DNA from: Eubacterium sp.
Lineage (GTDB): Bacteria > Bacillota > Clostridia > Oscillospirales > Acutalibacteraceae
Length of the DNA stretch: 7,708 nt
Direction: 5' to 3'
NCBI GenBank assembly: GCA_017543725.1
Contig: JAFYFO010000165.1
Coordinates: 1-7,708 of the forward strand
Position numbers and translations under genes: made by a program. Positions 1 through 6,782 of the stretch are shown here, piece after piece. Every line of letters starts with the position of its first letter. Position 1 is the stretch's first letter. The notes below the pieces were generated by a model, which saw nothing but the letters and a program-made list of their open reading frames with translations, made no database searches and was not told the DNA's origin.

Positions 1-57
1 TATTTATGTCAACTGTTTTTTTGAAAAAATTTCAGGTTTTGAATTTCCTGCATTTAT

Positions 58-101
58 CGCCCGAATAATTAATCAAAATCCGAAAAGAATATTATCGGGT
101 G
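58..101 (+). promoter_or_regulatory. Possible hairpin covering the ribosome binding site of the 55-residue gene
   Basis: An imperfect inverted repeat: the left arm 58-69 (CGCCCGAATAAT) pairs with the right arm 91-101 (ATTATCGGGTG). It gives 11 pairs including one G-T, with one bulged A at 64 or 65 and a loop of about 21 bases. The right arm contains the first bases of the GGTGAT ribosome binding site at 98-103, so folding would hide it. Whether the transcript starts far enough upstream to include the left arm is unknown, and the long loop makes chance pairing possible. Confidence 0.3.
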
Positions 102-106
102 ATAAT

Positions 107-274
107 ATGAAGAATAAAAAATCAAAGAAAAACAAAAATACTGAAGAAAATCTTTCCGAATGGGCTTTGAATCCAACTGTTCAGGCTGATTCGAAAACCG
201 AAATGGGCGTTCCGATTCCTGCAAAAGAAAATGTTGAGCAATCAAAGGAATACCAGGAAGAAAACGAGCTTTAA
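107..274 (+). CDS. Small hydrophilic protein, possible DUF3787 / clostridial spore-surface family
   Basis: A 55-residue protein too short for most gene callers. It has a lysine/asparagine-rich N-terminus (MKNKKSKKNK), a central S-E-W-A around residues 17-20, and a charged C-terminal half with VPIP at 35-38 followed by ENVEQSKEYQEENEL at 41-55. It has no signal peptide or membrane segment. The start is supported by GGTGAT at 98-103, an exact match to the GGTGAT part of the extended SD sequence, three bases before ATG. From memory, the pattern of an early Trp-Ala, then a V-x-x-P, then E-x-V-x-x-[AS]-K-E-[WY]-x-x-E-N-E at the very end resembles the small clostridial spore-surface proteins of the DUF3787 type; that assignment is inference. 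The gene faces hemW tail to tail, with 27 bp between the stop codons. I saw no convincing promoter, and recognised no sporulation sigma-factor site, in the 106 bases upstream. That a gene is here is fairly likely; the family name is tentative. Confidence 0.66.
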   Translation: MKNKKSKKNKNTEENLSEWALNPTVQADSKTEMGVPIPAKENVEQSKEYQEENEL

Positions 275-275
275 C

Positions 276-294
276 GGGCGGATGATATCCGCCC
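276..294. repeat. GC-rich palindrome between convergent genes (REP-like; possible two-way terminator)
   Basis: A perfect 8-bp stem (GGGCGGAT / ATCCGCCC) with a 3-base loop (GAT) fills most of the 27-bp gap between the stop codon of the 55-residue gene (272-274) and the stop codon of hemW (302-304). The next bases are CTAC. Neither strand has a T-run after the stem, so it is not a classical intrinsic terminator. The same core reappears as CGGAT-AAT-ATCCGCCCCTAC at 1370-1389, and a looser relative sits at 3350-3369. This suggests a dispersed palindromic repeat that may also slow or stop polymerase between converging genes. Confidence 0.7.
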
Positions 295-301
295 CTACTG
301 A

Positions 302-1336
302 TTATATCAATTCATTTATAATCGCGTTTGAAACAAGCATTCCTTTGGGAGTTAAGGCAATATTTTTGCCGAGGTCTTTAATATATCCCATATCAATCAA
401 GGACTGATAATTTTTTGTTATCAGTTCTTTTTTTATTCCCCTGTTCAGCCTCAGACCGAGCATAATTACCTCTTCCCTGCCTCCGCCTTCGCCGTCCGGA
501 ATAATATTGAAGTTTTCATCGGTGAAAAATCTTTTTCCGTGCCAAAACGAATGGGCGCTTTTGCCAATGCCGAGATAATCGTCAAGAAGCCAGTATTTGA
601 GATTATGCCTGCTTTCAAAACCCTCTTTTGCGAAATTGCTTATTTCGTACTGCAAAAAGCCGAGTTCTTCTAAAACGCTTATTGTTTTTAAATACATTTT
701 TGAAACCTCTTCTTCCTTTGGAAGTTCAAGGCTGTTTTGCATTTCAAAAAACTTTGTTCCCTCTTCAATTTTAAGCATATATGCCGAAATATGGCTAACC
801 TTCATTTTATCAATGAAATCAAAAGTTTCGTCAAGGGATTCAAGGGTTTGTTTCGGTGTTCCGAGCATCAAATCAAGGCTGATATTTTCTATTCCTGCGT
901 TTTTTGCGTCTTTAACAGCCTTTTCAACCTGAGCCTTCCCCGCGCTTCTTCCAAGGGCAAAACGCTCTTTATCAACAGCGCTTTGCATACCGATACTGAC
1001 TCGGTTTATTCCATATGATTTGTATTTTCCAAAACTTTCCGAAAGGTCTTTTGAGGGATTACATTCAATGGTTATTTCGCTGTTTTCATCTATATCAAAG
1101 CGCTTTTTTGCTTCATCAAGAAGATTTCCTATAAGTTCCTCGGGAATAATGCTCGGCGTTCCTCCGCCGAAATAAACGGTGTCAAACCCGCCCTCAAAAT
1201 CCTGCATTTGATTTATCACGCTTTTGCAATAATCAACGGCTTCACTTTCGCAGTATTTTTTGCTGTAAAAATCGCAGTAGGGACACTTATTTTTGCAAAA
1301 AGGGATGTGAATATATAAACCTGCTTTGCTGTTCAT
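302..1336 (-). CDS. hemW: Radical SAM heme chaperone HemW (HemN-like)
   Basis: A 344-residue cytoplasmic radical-SAM protein of the family once annotated as oxygen-independent coproporphyrinogen oxidase. HemW proteins bind and deliver heme rather than oxidise coproporphyrinogen. Visible motifs: YIHIPF followed by the 4Fe-4S cysteines C14-x3-C18-x2-C21 with DF after the third (HemN has a fourth Cys in that region), FGGGTPS at 56-62, ECNP at 91-94, SIGMQS at 114-119, GTPKQT at 159-164, and the HemW-type HNLKYW at 244-249 followed by DYLGIGKSAHSF. The C-terminal winged-helix-like end is LTPKGMLVSNAIINE. The start was moved 18 bases in from an upstream ATG at 1354 because GAGGGGA (1346-1352) sits nine bases before the ATG at 1336 and protein similarity begins there. 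It is slightly short for the family (about 370-380): the linker between KRFF (268-271) and REEVIMLGLRL (287-297) is compact. It is the last gene of the minus-strand run, 165 bases after typA. Confidence 0.93.
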   Translation of the reverse strand: MNSKAGLYIHIPFCKNKCPYCDFYSKKYCESEAVDYCKSVINQMQDFEGGFDTVYFGGGTPSIIPEELIGNLLDEAKKRFDIDENSEITIECNPSKDLSESFGKYKSYGINRVSIGMQSAVDKERFALGRSAGKAQVEKAVKDAKNAGIENISLDLMLGTPKQTLESLDETFDFIDKMKVSHISAYMLKIEEGTKFFEMQNSLELPKEEEVSKMYLKTISVLEELGFLQYEISNFAKEGFESRHNLKYWLLDDYLGIGKSAHSFWHGKRFFTDENFNIIPDGEGGGREEVIMLGLRLNRGIKKELITKNYQSLIDMGYIKDLGKNIALTPKGMLVSNAIINELI

Positions 1337-1345
1337 AAATTCACA

Positions 1346-1352
1346 TCCCCTC
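1346..1352 (-). promoter_or_regulatory. hemW ribosome binding site that decides the start
   Basis: GAGGGGA on the minus strand, nine bases before the ATG at 1336. The alternative ATG at 1352-1354 overlaps this site and has only A/T-rich sequence in front of it, so the shorter protein is preferred. Confidence 0.75.
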
Positions 1353-1369
1353 ATATTTATTATTTCGAA

Positions 1370-1389
1370 CGGATAATATCCGCCCCTAC
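1370..1389. repeat. Second copy of the CGGAT-NAT-ATCCGCCCCTAC palindrome
   Basis: The stem CGGAT / ATCCG with loop AAT is followed by CCCCTAC, matching the element at 276-297 in the same orientation. The left arm has lost the GGG (it reads GAA), so the outer pairs are broken. It lies about 16 bases upstream of the hemW ribosome binding site, in the 165-bp gap between typA and hemW. Confidence 0.65.
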
Positions 1390-1416
1390 AAATTCACAAA
1401 TCACGAATGTCGGATT

Positions 1417-1446
1417 CTGCGGTCAATTATAAAATGCCGACCGCAG
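1417..1446. repeat. 8-bp inverted repeat CTGCGGTC / GACCGCAG in the typA-hemW gap
   Basis: Perfect arms at 1417-1424 and 1439-1446 enclose a 14-base A/T-rich loop. On the minus strand the loop contains TATAAT (1426-1431), a perfect -10 box. The sequence at the expected -35 distance does not resemble TTGACA, so an internal hemW promoter is only a weak possibility. No T-run follows the stem in the typA direction. It is most likely part of the same composite repeat as the neighbouring palindrome and heptads. Confidence 0.6.
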
Positions 1447-1448
1447 GT

Positions 1449-1485
1449 CCCTAAATTCTTCTCTCTTCACTCTTAACTCTTCACT
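1449..1485. repeat. Degenerate heptanucleotide array behind typA
   Basis: On the minus strand, four tandem 7-base units fit AG[TA][GT]AAG (1485 down to 1458) and run into AATTTAGGG (1457 down to 1449). The array directly abuts the hairpin that holds the typA stop codon. The same arrangement, four related heptads then AATTTAGGG, occurs behind glnS at 3366-3402. An ungapped comparison of 35 bases gives about 28 identities by hand count. Confidence 0.7.
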
Positions 1486-1508
1486 GAAATAAGCCTGCGG
1501 CTTATTTC
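1486..1508 (-). repeat. Perfect 10-bp hairpin spanning the typA stop codon
   Basis: The arms 1486-1495 (GAAATAAGCC) and 1499-1508 (GGCTTATTTC) are exact reverse complements with a 3-base loop. The typA stop codon (1502-1504) lies inside the arm that is transcribed first. The sequence after the stem is the purine-rich heptad array, not a T-run, so it is a poor intrinsic terminator. It could protect the 3' end of the typA part of the message, or be the end of an inserted repeat that replaced the original stop. Confidence 0.7.
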
Positions 1509-3331
1509 CTCGCTCTGCTTTCAGCCTTCAATCGCAGTTCTTTATTGAGTATTGTTTTTCTCAGTCTGATTGAATTGGGAGTTACCTCAAGAAGTTCATC
1601 ATCCGCAAGGAATTCCATACTCTGTTCAAGTGAAAGTGTTGTCGGCGGAACAAGTTTCAGCGCTTCATCCGAGCCGCTTGCCCTTGTGTTTGTTACATGC
1701 TTTTTCTTGCAGATATTGCAAACGATATCCTCATCTTTTGCACATTCGCCGACTATCATTCCTTCGTAAACATCAACGCCGGGGCCAACAAAAAGCCTTC
1801 CCCTGTCCTGAGTGTTCCAGAGTCCGTAGCCGGTTGATGTTCCGGTTTCGTGAGCAACGATTGAGCCGCGGCTTCTTGTTTCAATATCGCCCTTATACGG
1901 CTCGTATCCGGCAAAGAGTTGATTCATAATACCGTTGCCGTTTGTATCGGTTAAAAACTCGCTTCGATAGCCGATAAGTCCCCTTGACGGAATCTTGATT
2001 TCAAGGTGGGTCATTCCGGTTGAGCGGGTGTCCATATTCTCTATTTCGCCCTTTCTTGAGCAGAGTTTTTCCATAACAACGCCAACATATTCCTCGGGAA
2101 CTTCAATAATGGCGGTTTCAATCGGCTCAAGCGTTTCTCCCGTATCCTTGTCTTTTTTAAGAATAACTTTCGGGCGTGAAACCTGGAATTCATAGTTTTC
2201 CCTTCTCATAGTTTCAATAAGAATTGAAAGATGAAGTTCTCCCCTTCCCGAAACCTTGAAAGTATCCATTGAATCCGTTTCTTCAACCCTCATTGAAACA
2301 TTGGTTTCAACTTCTTTAAAGAGCCTGTCTCTGAGATTTCTTGAAGTAACATATTTGCCCTCTCTTCCTGCAAAGGGCGAATCGTTAACTATGAAATTCA
2401 TACTGATTGTCGGCTCGTCTATCTTAACAAACGGAAGCGGCTCAATATTTTCGGGGTCGCAGGCTGTTTCGCCGATATTCAAATCGGGAACGCCCGCAAC
2501 GCAGATTAAATCGCCGAATTCAGCGCTCTGGCAGGCAACTCTTTTAAGTCCTTCAAACTGATAGAGTTGAGAGAATTTAACATTTTCCGTGCTGCCGTCC
2601 TGCTTGCACAGAACATAGGGAGTGTTAACCTTAACCGTTCCCCTTTCAACTCTGCCAACGCCGATTCTGCCAACATAATCATCGTATTCAAGCGATGAAA
2701 AGAGAATCTGAGCAGGTCCTTCGCTGTCGCCCTGCGGCGAGGGAATATATTCAAGAATAGCGTCAAGCAACGGGCGCATATCCCCCTCTTTATCCTCGGG
2801 ATTAAGGGAAGCGAAACCGTTTCTCGCCGAAGCGAAAATAACGGGAAATTCAATCTGTTCTTCGTCCGCTCCGAGTTCAATAAATAAATCAAGAACCTCA
2901 TCAACAACCTCATAGGGTCTAGCGCCGTCGCGGTCTATTTTGTTAACAACAACAAGGGGCGTTTTTCTCAGCGCAAGGGCTTTGCTCAAAACAAACCTTG
3001 TCTGGGGCATACAGCCCTCAAAGGCGTCAACAAGAAGCAAAACGCCGTCAACCATAGTTAATATGCGCTCAACCTCGCCGCCGAAATCAGCGTGACCGGG
3101 GGTGTCAACAATATTGATTTTTGTATCCTTATAGTGAATTGCCGTGTTTTTTGAAAGAATGGTTATGCCTCTTTCTTTTTCGAGGTCGTTTGAATCCATA
3201 ACCCTTTCCTGAACAACTTCATTATCACGGAAAATACCGCTTTGATGAAGCATTTCATCAACAAGGGTTGTTTTTCCGTGGTCAACATGGGCAATTATTG
3301 CAATGTTTTTAATATCTTTTCTTTGCTGCAT
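1502..3331 (-). CDS. typA: Translational GTPase TypA/BipA
   Basis: A full-length 609-residue ribosome-associated GTPase of the elongation-factor superfamily. It binds at the A-site region of the 70S ribosome and is known for roles in large-subunit assembly and stress or cold growth. GTPase motifs in order: P-loop AHVDHGKT (14-21), switch-I RGIT (54-57), DTPGH (76-80), NKID (130-133) and SAR (168-170). After the G domain come the beta-barrel domain II, the EF-G-like domains, and the BipA-specific C-terminal region with KIPSRGLIGYRSEF, AHETGTSTGYGLWNTQDRG and EVTPNSIRLRK. The start has AGGA (3337-3340) five bases upstream and yields the usual MxxRxDIKNIAIIAHVDHGKT beginning. It lies 65 bases after glnS, with a repeat element between, and no separate promoter is evident, so readthrough from the gltX promoter is likely. 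Its stop codon is inside a perfect hairpin (1486-1508). Confidence 0.97.
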   Translation of the reverse strand: MQQRKDIKNIAIIAHVDHGKTTLVDEMLHQSGIFRDNEVVQERVMDSNDLEKERGITILSKNTAIHYKDTKINIVDTPGHADFGGEVERILTMVDGVLLLVDAFEGCMPQTRFVLSKALALRKTPLVVVNKIDRDGARPYEVVDEVLDLFIELGADEEQIEFPVIFASARNGFASLNPEDKEGDMRPLLDAILEYIPSPQGDSEGPAQILFSSLEYDDYVGRIGVGRVERGTVKVNTPYVLCKQDGSTENVKFSQLYQFEGLKRVACQSAEFGDLICVAGVPDLNIGETACDPENIEPLPFVKIDEPTISMNFIVNDSPFAGREGKYVTSRNLRDRLFKEVETNVSMRVEETDSMDTFKVSGRGELHLSILIETMRRENYEFQVSRPKVILKKDKDTGETLEPIETAIIEVPEEYVGVVMEKLCSRKGEIENMDTRSTGMTHLEIKIPSRGLIGYRSEFLTDTNGNGIMNQLFAGYEPYKGDIETRSRGSIVAHETGTSTGYGLWNTQDRGRLFVGPGVDVYEGMIVGECAKDEDIVCNICKKKHVTNTRASGSDEALKLVPPTTLSLEQSMEFLADDELLEVTPNSIRLRKTILNKELRLKAESRARK

Positions 3332-3349
3332 AGTTTTCCTGATAAAATC

Positions 3350-3369
3350 GGGTGCGGGTGTCCCGCCCT
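3350..3369. repeat. GC-rich palindrome between glnS and typA
   Basis: The stem GCGGG / CCCGC (3354-3358 with 3362-3366, loop TGT) extends to 3350-3369 by GG/CC and a G-T pair with one bulged T at 3353. The right side, CCCGCCCTA, resembles the CCGCCCCTA end of the palindromes at 276-294 and 1370-1389 and has the same orientation. It sits ten bases upstream of the typA ribosome binding site and could influence typA translation or message processing. No T-run follows, so full termination here is unlikely. Confidence 0.6.
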
Positions 3370-3402
3370 AAATTTTTAATTCTTCATTCTTAAGTCTTAA
3401 TT
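3366..3402. repeat. Degenerate heptanucleotide array behind glnS, containing its stop codon
   Basis: On the minus strand, four tandem 7-base units fit A[AC]T[TG]AA[GA] (3402 down to 3375). They are followed by AATTTAGGG (overlapping, to 3366), the same order as behind typA at 1449-1485. The glnS stop codon (3397-3399) lies within the first unit and the last Asn codon is also repeat-derived. The array leads directly into the palindrome at 3350-3369. Confidence 0.65.
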
Positions 3403-5085
3403 ATTAACTTTCTTATTAAAACTATCCCTTAACGCAACCGTTCTGTTGAAAACAATCTTTTCGTTTGTTGAATCGGTGTCCGTGCAGAAATAGCCGAGGC
3501 GCATAAACTGATATTTATCGCCGGGTTTTGTATCTCCGAGAGCCCTTTCAACATAAGCCGTTTTCTTAACAAGCGAATCGGGGTTAAGATTATCTTCAAA
3601 AGAACTGACTCCCTCTTCATCGCTCGGGTTTTCAACATTGAAAAGTCTGTCGTAAAGGCGAACTTCCGCCTGAACGCAGTCCTTTGCGTTAACCCAGTGA
3701 ATGGTTCCCTTAACCTTTCTTCCGTCGGGTGCGTCGCCGCCGAAGGTTTCGGGATCGTAGGTGCAATGAACTGCTGCAACTTCGCCGTTTTCATCAAGGT
3801 CATATCCCGTGCAGGTAACGAAATACGCTTTATAAAGCCTTACTTCGTTGCCGGGATAAAGCCTTCTGTATTTCTTAATCGGCTCAATCATAAAATCATC
3901 GCGCTCAATATAGAGTTCCTTTGAAAACGGAACAGTGCGCTTGCCGTATTCCTCGTGGTCGGGATGGTATTCAACCTCGATTTCCTCGCTTTTATCCTCG
4001 GGATAGTTATCAATAATGAGTTTAATCGGGTCGATAACCGCCATGGCTCTCGGGGAATTCTGGTTAAGATTATCGCGAACGCAACTTTCAAGCATTGCGA
4101 AATCTATAACCGAATATGCCTTTGAAACGCCGATTTTTTCGCAGAACTGGCGGATTGCCTCCGCGGGATATCCCCTTCTTCTCATACCCGAAAGAGTTGC
4201 CATACGGGGGTCGTTCCAGCCGTCAACAATGCCGTCCTGAACAAGTTTGAGACACTTTCTCTTTGAAGTTAAGGTGTAGTTGAGGTTCATTCTTGCAAAC
4301 TCAATCTGGCGCGGTTTTTCGCCCTCAATGAGTTCGTTGACAAACCAGTTATAAAGCGGTCTGTGGTTTTCAAATTCAAGCGAACAAAGCGAATGAGTAA
4401 CCTTTTCGCAGGCGTCCGAAAGCGGATGAGCGAAATCATACATCGGATAAACGCACCATTTATCGCCCGTTCTGTGATGGGAAGCGAACATAATTCTGTA
4501 TATAATCGGGTCGCGCATATTGAGGTTTGGAGAAGCCATATCAATCTTTGCGCGAAGCACCTTGCTTCCCGCTTCGAATTCGCCGTTTGTCATTCTCTCA
4601 AAAAGTTCGAGATTTTCTTCAACGCTTCTGTCGCGGTACGGTGAATTCTTACCCGGCTCGGTTAAAGTTCCCCTGTACTCTCTCTGCTCCTCGGGAGTTA
4701 AATCACAAACAAACGCCTTTCCTTTTTTGATAAGTTTTATCGCACATTCATAAAGGAAATCGAAATAATCCGAAGCATAGTAAACATTATCGTAATCAAA
4801 GCCGAGCCACTTGATATCCTCTTCAATTGCCTCAACATATTCAGTGTCTTCCTTAGTCGGATTAGTGTCGTCAAGGCGGAGATTGCATATTCCGCGGTAT
4901 TTTTCCTTAACGCCGAAATTAATGCAAATAGCCTTTGCGTGGCCTATATGAAGATATCCGTTCGGTTCGGGAGGAAAACGGGTCTGAATTCTTGAATAAA
5001 CGCCGTTTGCCAAATCCTCATCAATAAATTCATGAATGAAATTCGAGGAAATATTCTCTTCGTTTTTAATTTCATCAATTGCCAT
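3397..5085 (-). CDS. glnS: Glutamine--tRNA ligase (GlnRS)
   Basis: A full-length 562-residue class I synthetase that charges tRNA-Gln directly with glutamine. It aligns end to end with my memory of Escherichia coli GlnRS (554 residues). Motifs: [11 protein letters not shown] (15-25), [16 protein letters not shown] with HIGH at 46-49, [12 protein letters not shown] (69-80), [24 protein letters not shown] (130-153), [16 protein letters not shown] (210-225), [18 protein letters not shown] (230-247), then LTSKRK (272-277) where E. coli has VMSKRK, and GWNDPRM...GMRRRGY. The C-terminal anticodon-binding barrels include [14 protein letters not shown] and end [11 protein letters not shown]. The start is fixed by AGGAGG (5093-5098), seven bases before ATG, inside the last codons of gltX; the stop and start share one base (TAATG), implying translational coupling. 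Many Gram-positive bacteria lack GlnRS and use GatCAB transamidation; Clostridia with GlnRS are thought to have acquired it horizontally. The Met-to-Thr change in the KMSKS-type loop is unusual to me. Confidence 0.97.
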   Translation of the reverse strand: MAIDEIKNEENISSNFIHEFIDEDLANGVYSRIQTRFPPEPNGYLHIGHAKAICINFGVKEKYRGICNLRLDDTNPTKEDTEYVEAIEEDIKWLGFDYDNVYYASDYFDFLYECAIKLIKKGKAFVCDLTPEEQREYRGTLTEPGKNSPYRDRSVEENLELFERMTNGEFEAGSKVLRAKIDMASPNLNMRDPIIYRIMFASHHRTGDKWCVYPMYDFAHPLSDACEKVTHSLCSLEFENHRPLYNWFVNELIEGEKPRQIEFARMNLNYTLTSKRKCLKLVQDGIVDGWNDPRMATLSGMRRRGYPAEAIRQFCEKIGVSKAYSVIDFAMLESCVRDNLNQNSPRAMAVIDPIKLIIDNYPEDKSEEIEVEYHPDHEEYGKRTVPFSKELYIERDDFMIEPIKKYRRLYPGNEVRLYKAYFVTCTGYDLDENGEVAAVHCTYDPETFGGDAPDGRKVKGTIHWVNAKDCVQAEVRLYDRLFNVENPSDEEGVSSFEDNLNPDSLVKKTAYVERALGDTKPGDKYQFMRLGYFCTDTDSTNEKIVFNRTVALRDSFNKKVNN

Positions 5086-6746
5086 TAGTTTTCCTCCTCG
5101 TAGTGTTTTAATGCCGCTTCGAGCCTGTTTTTAACGGTTTCTTCGCCGAGAAGCGCCGTTATTGCAAATAAATCGGGAGTATTGACCCTGCCCGTTAGGG
5201 CAACGCGGATTATTGTTGAAACATCGCCGACATGCCCTCTGAAAGAGTCGGGATTTGCTTTGTATTCCTTAACATTCGGAGTGCAGCCAACCTCGGCGCA
5301 CAAATCCTTCATTCTTGAAAACCAGGTGTCTTTATCATCCGAAAGATTAACAACTTCCCTGTATTTTTTAAGAACATCAACTGCAAGCGCAGAATCCGCG
5401 TTTCCCGAAAGTTCAAAATTCGGAATAAATGTTTCATCAAACATATAACTGATATATTCTTTGATATCGCTCCACTTTGCAATATCTTTTCTGGGCTTTT
5501 TGTTTTCCCTGTCGATATTGAGGATTGCGGTTATTCTCTCAAAATCCTTTTCGTAGAGGGAAGCAAGTTCCTTATCAAACTCTTTTGCCCATTCGTATGA
5601 AAGTTCAAAAACCTTCTGAGCGCTCATTTTGGAAATAACATTTTTTGAAACATCGGTCAGTTTAACGATATCAAAAAGTGCGCCCGAAACGCTCATTTTC
5701 TTTATGTTGAAGGGGAATTTTGAAAGAGGCTCGGTTTGATTCATTCTGCGCCAGTCTTCAAAATTGGAGTTCGCAAGGGTCATCATATATTCATTAACGC
5801 TGTCCGAAGGATAACCCTGCTCGATATAATAAGTAACCGCCGCTTCGGGGTCTTTTCTCTTTGAAAGTTTGCGTTTTCCGCCGTCTTCCTCCTTCATAAT
5901 CGGAGCAACATGGCAGTATTTCGGAACTTTGAAACCGAGAATCTTAAAGAGTTGAAGATGAATCGGCGCGCTTGAAATCCATTCGTCGCCGCGAACAACA
6001 TGGGTTGTCCGCATAAGATGGTCGTCTATAGCGTGGGCGAAATGATAGGTCGGTATACCGTCCGATTTAAGAATAACGATATCCTGAACATTTTCGGGCA
6101 TTTCAATCTTGCCTTTAATCATATCGTCGAAAAAGCATTTTCCCTCAAGTGTTCCGGGGGATTTGAGACGAAGGGTCCATATTTCGCCGTTTTCAATCCG
6201 GGTTTTAACTTCTTCAAAAGATAAATCCCTGCATTTTGCATATTTGCCCCAAATGCCCTTTATGCTTTCACCCTCCTGGGATTCCCTGATTTCTTCAAGT
6301 TCTTCGGGAGTCATAAAGCAGGGATACGCAAGCCCCTGCTCAACAAGGGATTTTGCAAAAGTCTGATATATCTCTTTTCTTTCGCTCTGGTAATAAGGAG
6401 CGTATATTCCCTTTTCCTCTCTGTCACCGATAACGCCTTCATCGGGAACAATTCCGTAAACCGAAAGTCCTTTGAGCATAACCTCAATTGCGCCCTCAAC
6501 GCTGCGCTTTTGGTCGGTATCTTCAACACGAACATAAAAAACGCCGCCTGAACTCTTTGCCATTGCATATGAAACAAAGCAGGTGAAAAGATTTCCGAAA
6601 TGAAGAAATCCCGTCGGGCTCGGCGAAAAGCGGCAAACCTTTGCGCCTTCTTTCAAATCACGCTGAGGAAAGATTTCTTCATAATATTCGGGAGTTTTAT
6701 CAATATGTGGAAAAAGAAATTCCGCAAGTTTTTTATTATCTTCCAT
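5085..6746 (-). CDS. gltX: Glutamate--tRNA ligase (GluRS)
   Basis: A 553-residue class I synthetase that charges tRNA-Glu with glutamate. Catalytic landmarks: [14 protein letters not shown] (40-53), where the HIGH-type signature reads [16 protein letters not shown] (71-82); [32 protein letters not shown] (230-261); and [10 protein letters not shown] (293-302) as the KMSKS loop. The helical anticodon-binding part ends with [23 protein letters not shown] (514-536). The Cys-rich zinc site seen in some GluRS is absent. The open frame extends upstream to 6818, but the added residues are hydrophobic and encoded by promoter sequence (-35 at 6813-6818, -10 at 6790-6795). AAAAGGA ends eight bases before the ATG at 6746, which is therefore chosen. 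An in-frame ATG at 6755 overlaps that site and is less likely. This is the first gene of the gltX-glnS-typA-hemW run and overlaps glnS by one base. With GlnRS encoded next door, a GluRS discriminating against tRNA-Gln is expected, but the sequence alone does not prove it. Confidence 0.96.
   Translation of the reverse strand: MEDNKKLAEFLFPHIDKTPEYYEEIFPQRDLKEGAKVCRFSPSPTGFLHFGNLFTCFVSYAMAKSSGGVFYVRVEDTDQKRSVEGAIEVMLKGLSVYGIVPDEGVIGDREEKGIYAPYYQSERKEIYQTFAKSLVEQGLAYPCFMTPEELEEIRESQEGESIKGIWGKYAKCRDLSFEEVKTRIENGEIWTLRLKSPGTLEGKCFFDDMIKGKIEMPENVQDIVILKSDGIPTYHFAHAIDDHLMRTTHVVRGDEWISSAPIHLQLFKILGFKVPKYCHVAPIMKEEDGGKRKLSKRKDPEAAVTYYIEQGYPSDSVNEYMMTLANSNFEDWRRMNQTEPLSKFPFNIKKMSVSGALFDIVKLTDVSKNVISKMSAQKVFELSYEWAKEFDKELASLYEKDFERITAILNIDRENKKPRKDIAKWSDIKEYISYMFDETFIPNFELSGNADSALAVDVLKKYREVVNLSDDKDTWFSRMKDLCAEVGCTPNVKEYKANPDSFRGHVGDVSTIIRVALTGRVNTPDLFAITALLGEETVKNRLEAALKHYEEEN
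5093..5098 (-). promoter_or_regulatory. glnS ribosome binding site inside the gltX 3' end
   Basis: AGGAGG, seven bases before the glnS ATG, is formed by the Glu-Glu codons just before the gltX stop. With the TAATG overlap this is a standard arrangement for coupled translation of GluRS and GlnRS. Confidence 0.9.
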
Positions 6747-6782
6747 AATTTTCATCCTTTTAATGGGTTGTTTAAAAAATTG

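Noticed and set aside
1..106. Promoter or sporulation sigma site for the 55-residue gene
   Set aside because: TTGAAT at 39-44 and AATAAT at 64-69 are 19 bases apart and weak. No sequence fitted sigma-E, F, G or K consensus well enough to call.
597..1018. Plus-strand open frames opposite hemW
   Set aside because: Antisense to the conserved HemW core, with Ser/Phe-rich translations, no SD and no recognisable domain.
1337..1354. Upstream ATG of hemW adding MRGCEF
   Set aside because: The added codons contain the SD (GAGGGGA) for the ATG at 1336, and HemW similarity starts with the shorter form.
1570..1929. 119-codon plus-strand open frame opposite the typA C-terminus
   Set aside because: Antisense to strongly conserved BipA sequence; no SD and no domain.
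2506..2913. 135-codon minus-strand open frame inside typA in another frame
   Set aside because: It lies entirely within the conserved TypA GTPase and domain II region; its Arg/Leu-rich composition is typical of a shadow frame.
1370..3402. CRISPR array or toxin-antitoxin system in the repeat-bearing gaps
   Set aside because: The repeats are 7 bases, tandem and without spacers. No open frame fits in the gaps and no cas-like gene is present.
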